Both the position numbers and the translations under genes were made by a program. Positions 4,309-5,723 of a stretch of DNA of 5,723 nucleotides are shown piece after piece. The stretch's first letter is position 1. The number at the start of each line of letters is the position of its first letter. The DNA is from Phycisphaerales bacterium. Its GTDB lineage: Bacteria > Planctomycetota > Phycisphaerae > Phycisphaerales > UBA1924. Location: assembly GCA_016764015.1 (NCBI GenBank), contig JAESSR010000092.1, positions 1 to 5,723 on the forward strand, read 5' to 3'. Under the pieces are notes generated by a model, which was not told the origin of the DNA, ran no database searches, and saw only the letters and a program-made list of their open reading frames with translations.

Positions 4309-5723
4309 GTGCACAATACGGTCACAGATCAGAATAATAATCAACAATCACTTGAGATACACGATCCTGTTTGTGGGATGGTCATCGACCCCGCTAAGGC
4401 GAGCGAGACGATTACGGTTGATGGGCAGGAGTACTATTTTTGTAGTGATAAATGCGCGGGCAAGTTCCGCGCGGACCCGCAGCAGTTTCTCTCGCCTGCT
4501 GAGCCCGACGATGATGCGGATAATGCGGATTCGGATGCGATTTATACCTGTCCGATGCACTCTGAGATTCGTCAGGTCGGGCCGGGGTCTTGTCCCAAGT
4601 GTGGGATGAACTTAGAGCCCGTCGATGCGTCGGTTGAGCAGGATGATTCTGAGCTGCGCGATATGACCAAGCGGTTTTGGATATCGGTGGTCTTTACGCT
4701 GCCGTTGTTGGTGATTTCGATGGGCAACTTGTTGCCCGGTCAGCCGATCGACAAGCTCATGGGGCATACCGCGGCGCGGTGGAGCGAGTTGATCCTCGCG
4801 ACACCTGTGATTCTGTATTGTGCGTGGCCTTTCTTTGTGAGGGCGGTTGCGTCGGTGAAGAACAAGAGCCCCAATATGTTTACGCTCGTGGGGATGGGCG
4901 TGGGTGTGGCGTATGTGTTCAGCCTGGTGGCGACATTCTTGCCCGCGATCTTCCCCGATGCCTTCCGCAACGAGGTGGGGTATGTTGATGTATACTTCGA
5001 AGCCGCGGCGTTTATTGTGATGCTGGTGCTGCTCGGGCAGGTGCTCGAGCTTCGGGCGCGTTCGCAGACGGGATCGGCCATCCGTGAACTCCTCGAACTC
5101 GCACCGCCAACAGCGATGCTCATCGGCGATGATGGAACTGACACCGAAGTCGCGGTCGAGGAACTCAAGAAGGGTGATCGTGTGCGGGTCCGCCCGGGCG
5201 ACAAGATTCCGATCGACGGCGTGGTGGTCGATGGACGGTCGACGGTTGATGAATCAATGATTACCGGCGAGCCGGTGCCTGTGGTCAAGGAGCAAGGGCT
5301 CGATGTGACGGGCGGGACGGTGAACATGACCGGGTCGTTTGTGATGCAGGTCGAGCGGGTCGGTTCGGACACGATGCTGGCGCAGATTGTGCAGATGGTA
5401 GCCGATGCGCAGCGTTCGCGGGCACCGATCCAGAAGCTGGTCGATGCGGTCGCGGCGTGGTTTGTGCCGGCTGTGATTTTGATTGCGATTGTGGCGTTTG
5501 TGGTGTGGTCGATGGTTGGGCCGCCGCCGGCGATGGCGTACGCGTTGATCGCGTCTATATCTGTGCTGATTATCGCCTGCCCATGTGCGCTTGGGCTCGC
5601 GACCCCGATGTCGATCATGGTCGCGGCGGGCAAGGGCGCCAAAAATGGTGTGCTTATCAAAGACGCCGAAGCCCTAGAGATTTTTGAGAAGATCACAACC
5701 ATTGTTGTCGATAAAACCGGAAC
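4309..5723 (+). CDS. copA: Copper/silver P1B-type ATPase with N-terminal YHS and HMBD domains, 3'-truncated
   Basis: 471 full codons are visible before the window ends inside DKTGT. I chose the GTG at 4309 on its Shine-Dalgarno; ATG 4276 is the alternative. Domains in order: a YHS unit at 19-62 (DPVCGM with Cys22, FCSDKC with Cys45 and Cys49); a heavy-metal-binding HMBD unit at about 79-105 (YTCPMHSEI, Cys81, His84; [10 protein letters not shown], Cys95/98); four helices at about 120-258; the actuator domain with TGE (319-321); and two helices. The second of these carries CPC at 424-426 ([11 protein letters not shown]), the Cu(I)/Ag(I) class signature. Then comes the catalytic Asp468 in DKTG. 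It uses ATP to move Cu(I) or Ag(I) out of the cytosol. There is no HMA-type GMxCxxC domain. CPC rather than CPH, with YHS-HMBD, fits the CopA/SilP-like branch. The symbol denotes family only. GC content is higher than in upstream genes. Confidence 0.92.
   Translation, partial: MHNTVTDQNNNQQSLEIHDPVCGMVIDPAKASETITVDGQEYYFCSDKCAGKFRADPQQFLSPAEPDDDADNADSDAIYTCPMHSEIRQVGPGSCPKCGMNLEPVDASVEQDDSELRDMTKRFWISVVFTLPLLVISMGNLLPGQPIDKLMGHTAARWSELILATPVILYCAWPFFVRAVASVKNKSPNMFTLVGMGVGVAYVFSLVATFLPAIFPDAFRNEVGYVDVYFEAAAFIVMLVLLGQVLELRARSQTGSAIRELLELAPPTAMLIGDDGTDTEVAVEELKKGDRVRVRPGDKIPIDGVVVDGRSTVDESMITGEPVPVVKEQGLDVTGGTVNMTGSFVMQVERVGSDTMLAQIVQMVADAQRSRAPIQKLVDAVAAWFVPAVILIAIVAFVVWSMVGPPPAMAYALIASISVLIIACPCALGLATPMSIMVAAGKGAKNGVLIKDAEALEIFEKITTIVVDKTG

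Noticed and set aside
4677..4988. 103-codon plus-strand frame inside the ATPase
   Set aside because: It is an out-of-frame reading of the first transmembrane helices. The ATPase frame is unambiguous here.
4740..5702. Long 320-codon minus-strand reading frame opposite the ATPase
   Set aside because: It is Ser/Thr/Ala-rich with no recognisable domain and lies antisense to a clear P1B ATPase with the TGE and CPC motifs. GC-rich codon bias readily leaves the opposite strand open.

Overview
This is a compact, entirely plus-strand copper/silver (soft metal) handling locus cut at both ends. It opens in the last 64 codons of a CusA/CzcA-type RND efflux pump and closes at the phosphorylation motif of a P1B-type copper ATPase. 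The periplasmic proteins, the mix of a multi-Cys repeat protein, a DUF2231-type membrane domain and a SpoIIE-type phosphatase, and the moderate GC content suggest a Gram-negative, probably marine, bacterium. Planctomycetota (Phycisphaerae-like) is my best guess, but that is inference from gene style and not from any phylogenetic marker.

Layout: (1) 1-195, C-terminus of the RND pump. (2) 208-1176, an exported 322-residue protein built from four copies of a Cys-x(23-27)-Cys-Cys-x2-Cys metal-binding unit. An in-frame His-rich tail follows its TGA stop. (3) 1265-2203, an exported or membrane protein with one more such Cys unit, a His/Asp-rich linker and a four-helix DUF2231-like domain. (4) 2243-3733, a two-helix membrane sensor with HAMP and a PP2C/SpoIIE (RsbU-like) phosphatase domain. 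(5) 3789-4010, a small DUF2933-like membrane protein with a His-rich tail. (6) 3991-4275, a DUF5676-like two-helix membrane protein overlapping the previous gene by 20 bases. (7) 4309 to the window end, a copper-type P1B ATPase with N-terminal YHS and heavy-metal-binding (HMBD) domains.

The genes are co-directional, with gaps of 12 to 88 bases or overlaps, so one or two transcripts are likely. The proposed logic is as follows. The P-type ATPase moves cytosolic metal across the inner membrane. The Cys- and His-rich exported proteins bind or buffer metal in the periplasm. The RND pump expels it across the outer membrane. The phosphatase may couple envelope metal or redox state to a partner-switching regulator lying outside the window. 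No RNA genes, mobile elements, CRISPR arrays or convincing terminators were seen. No stretch over 300 bases lacks a gene.
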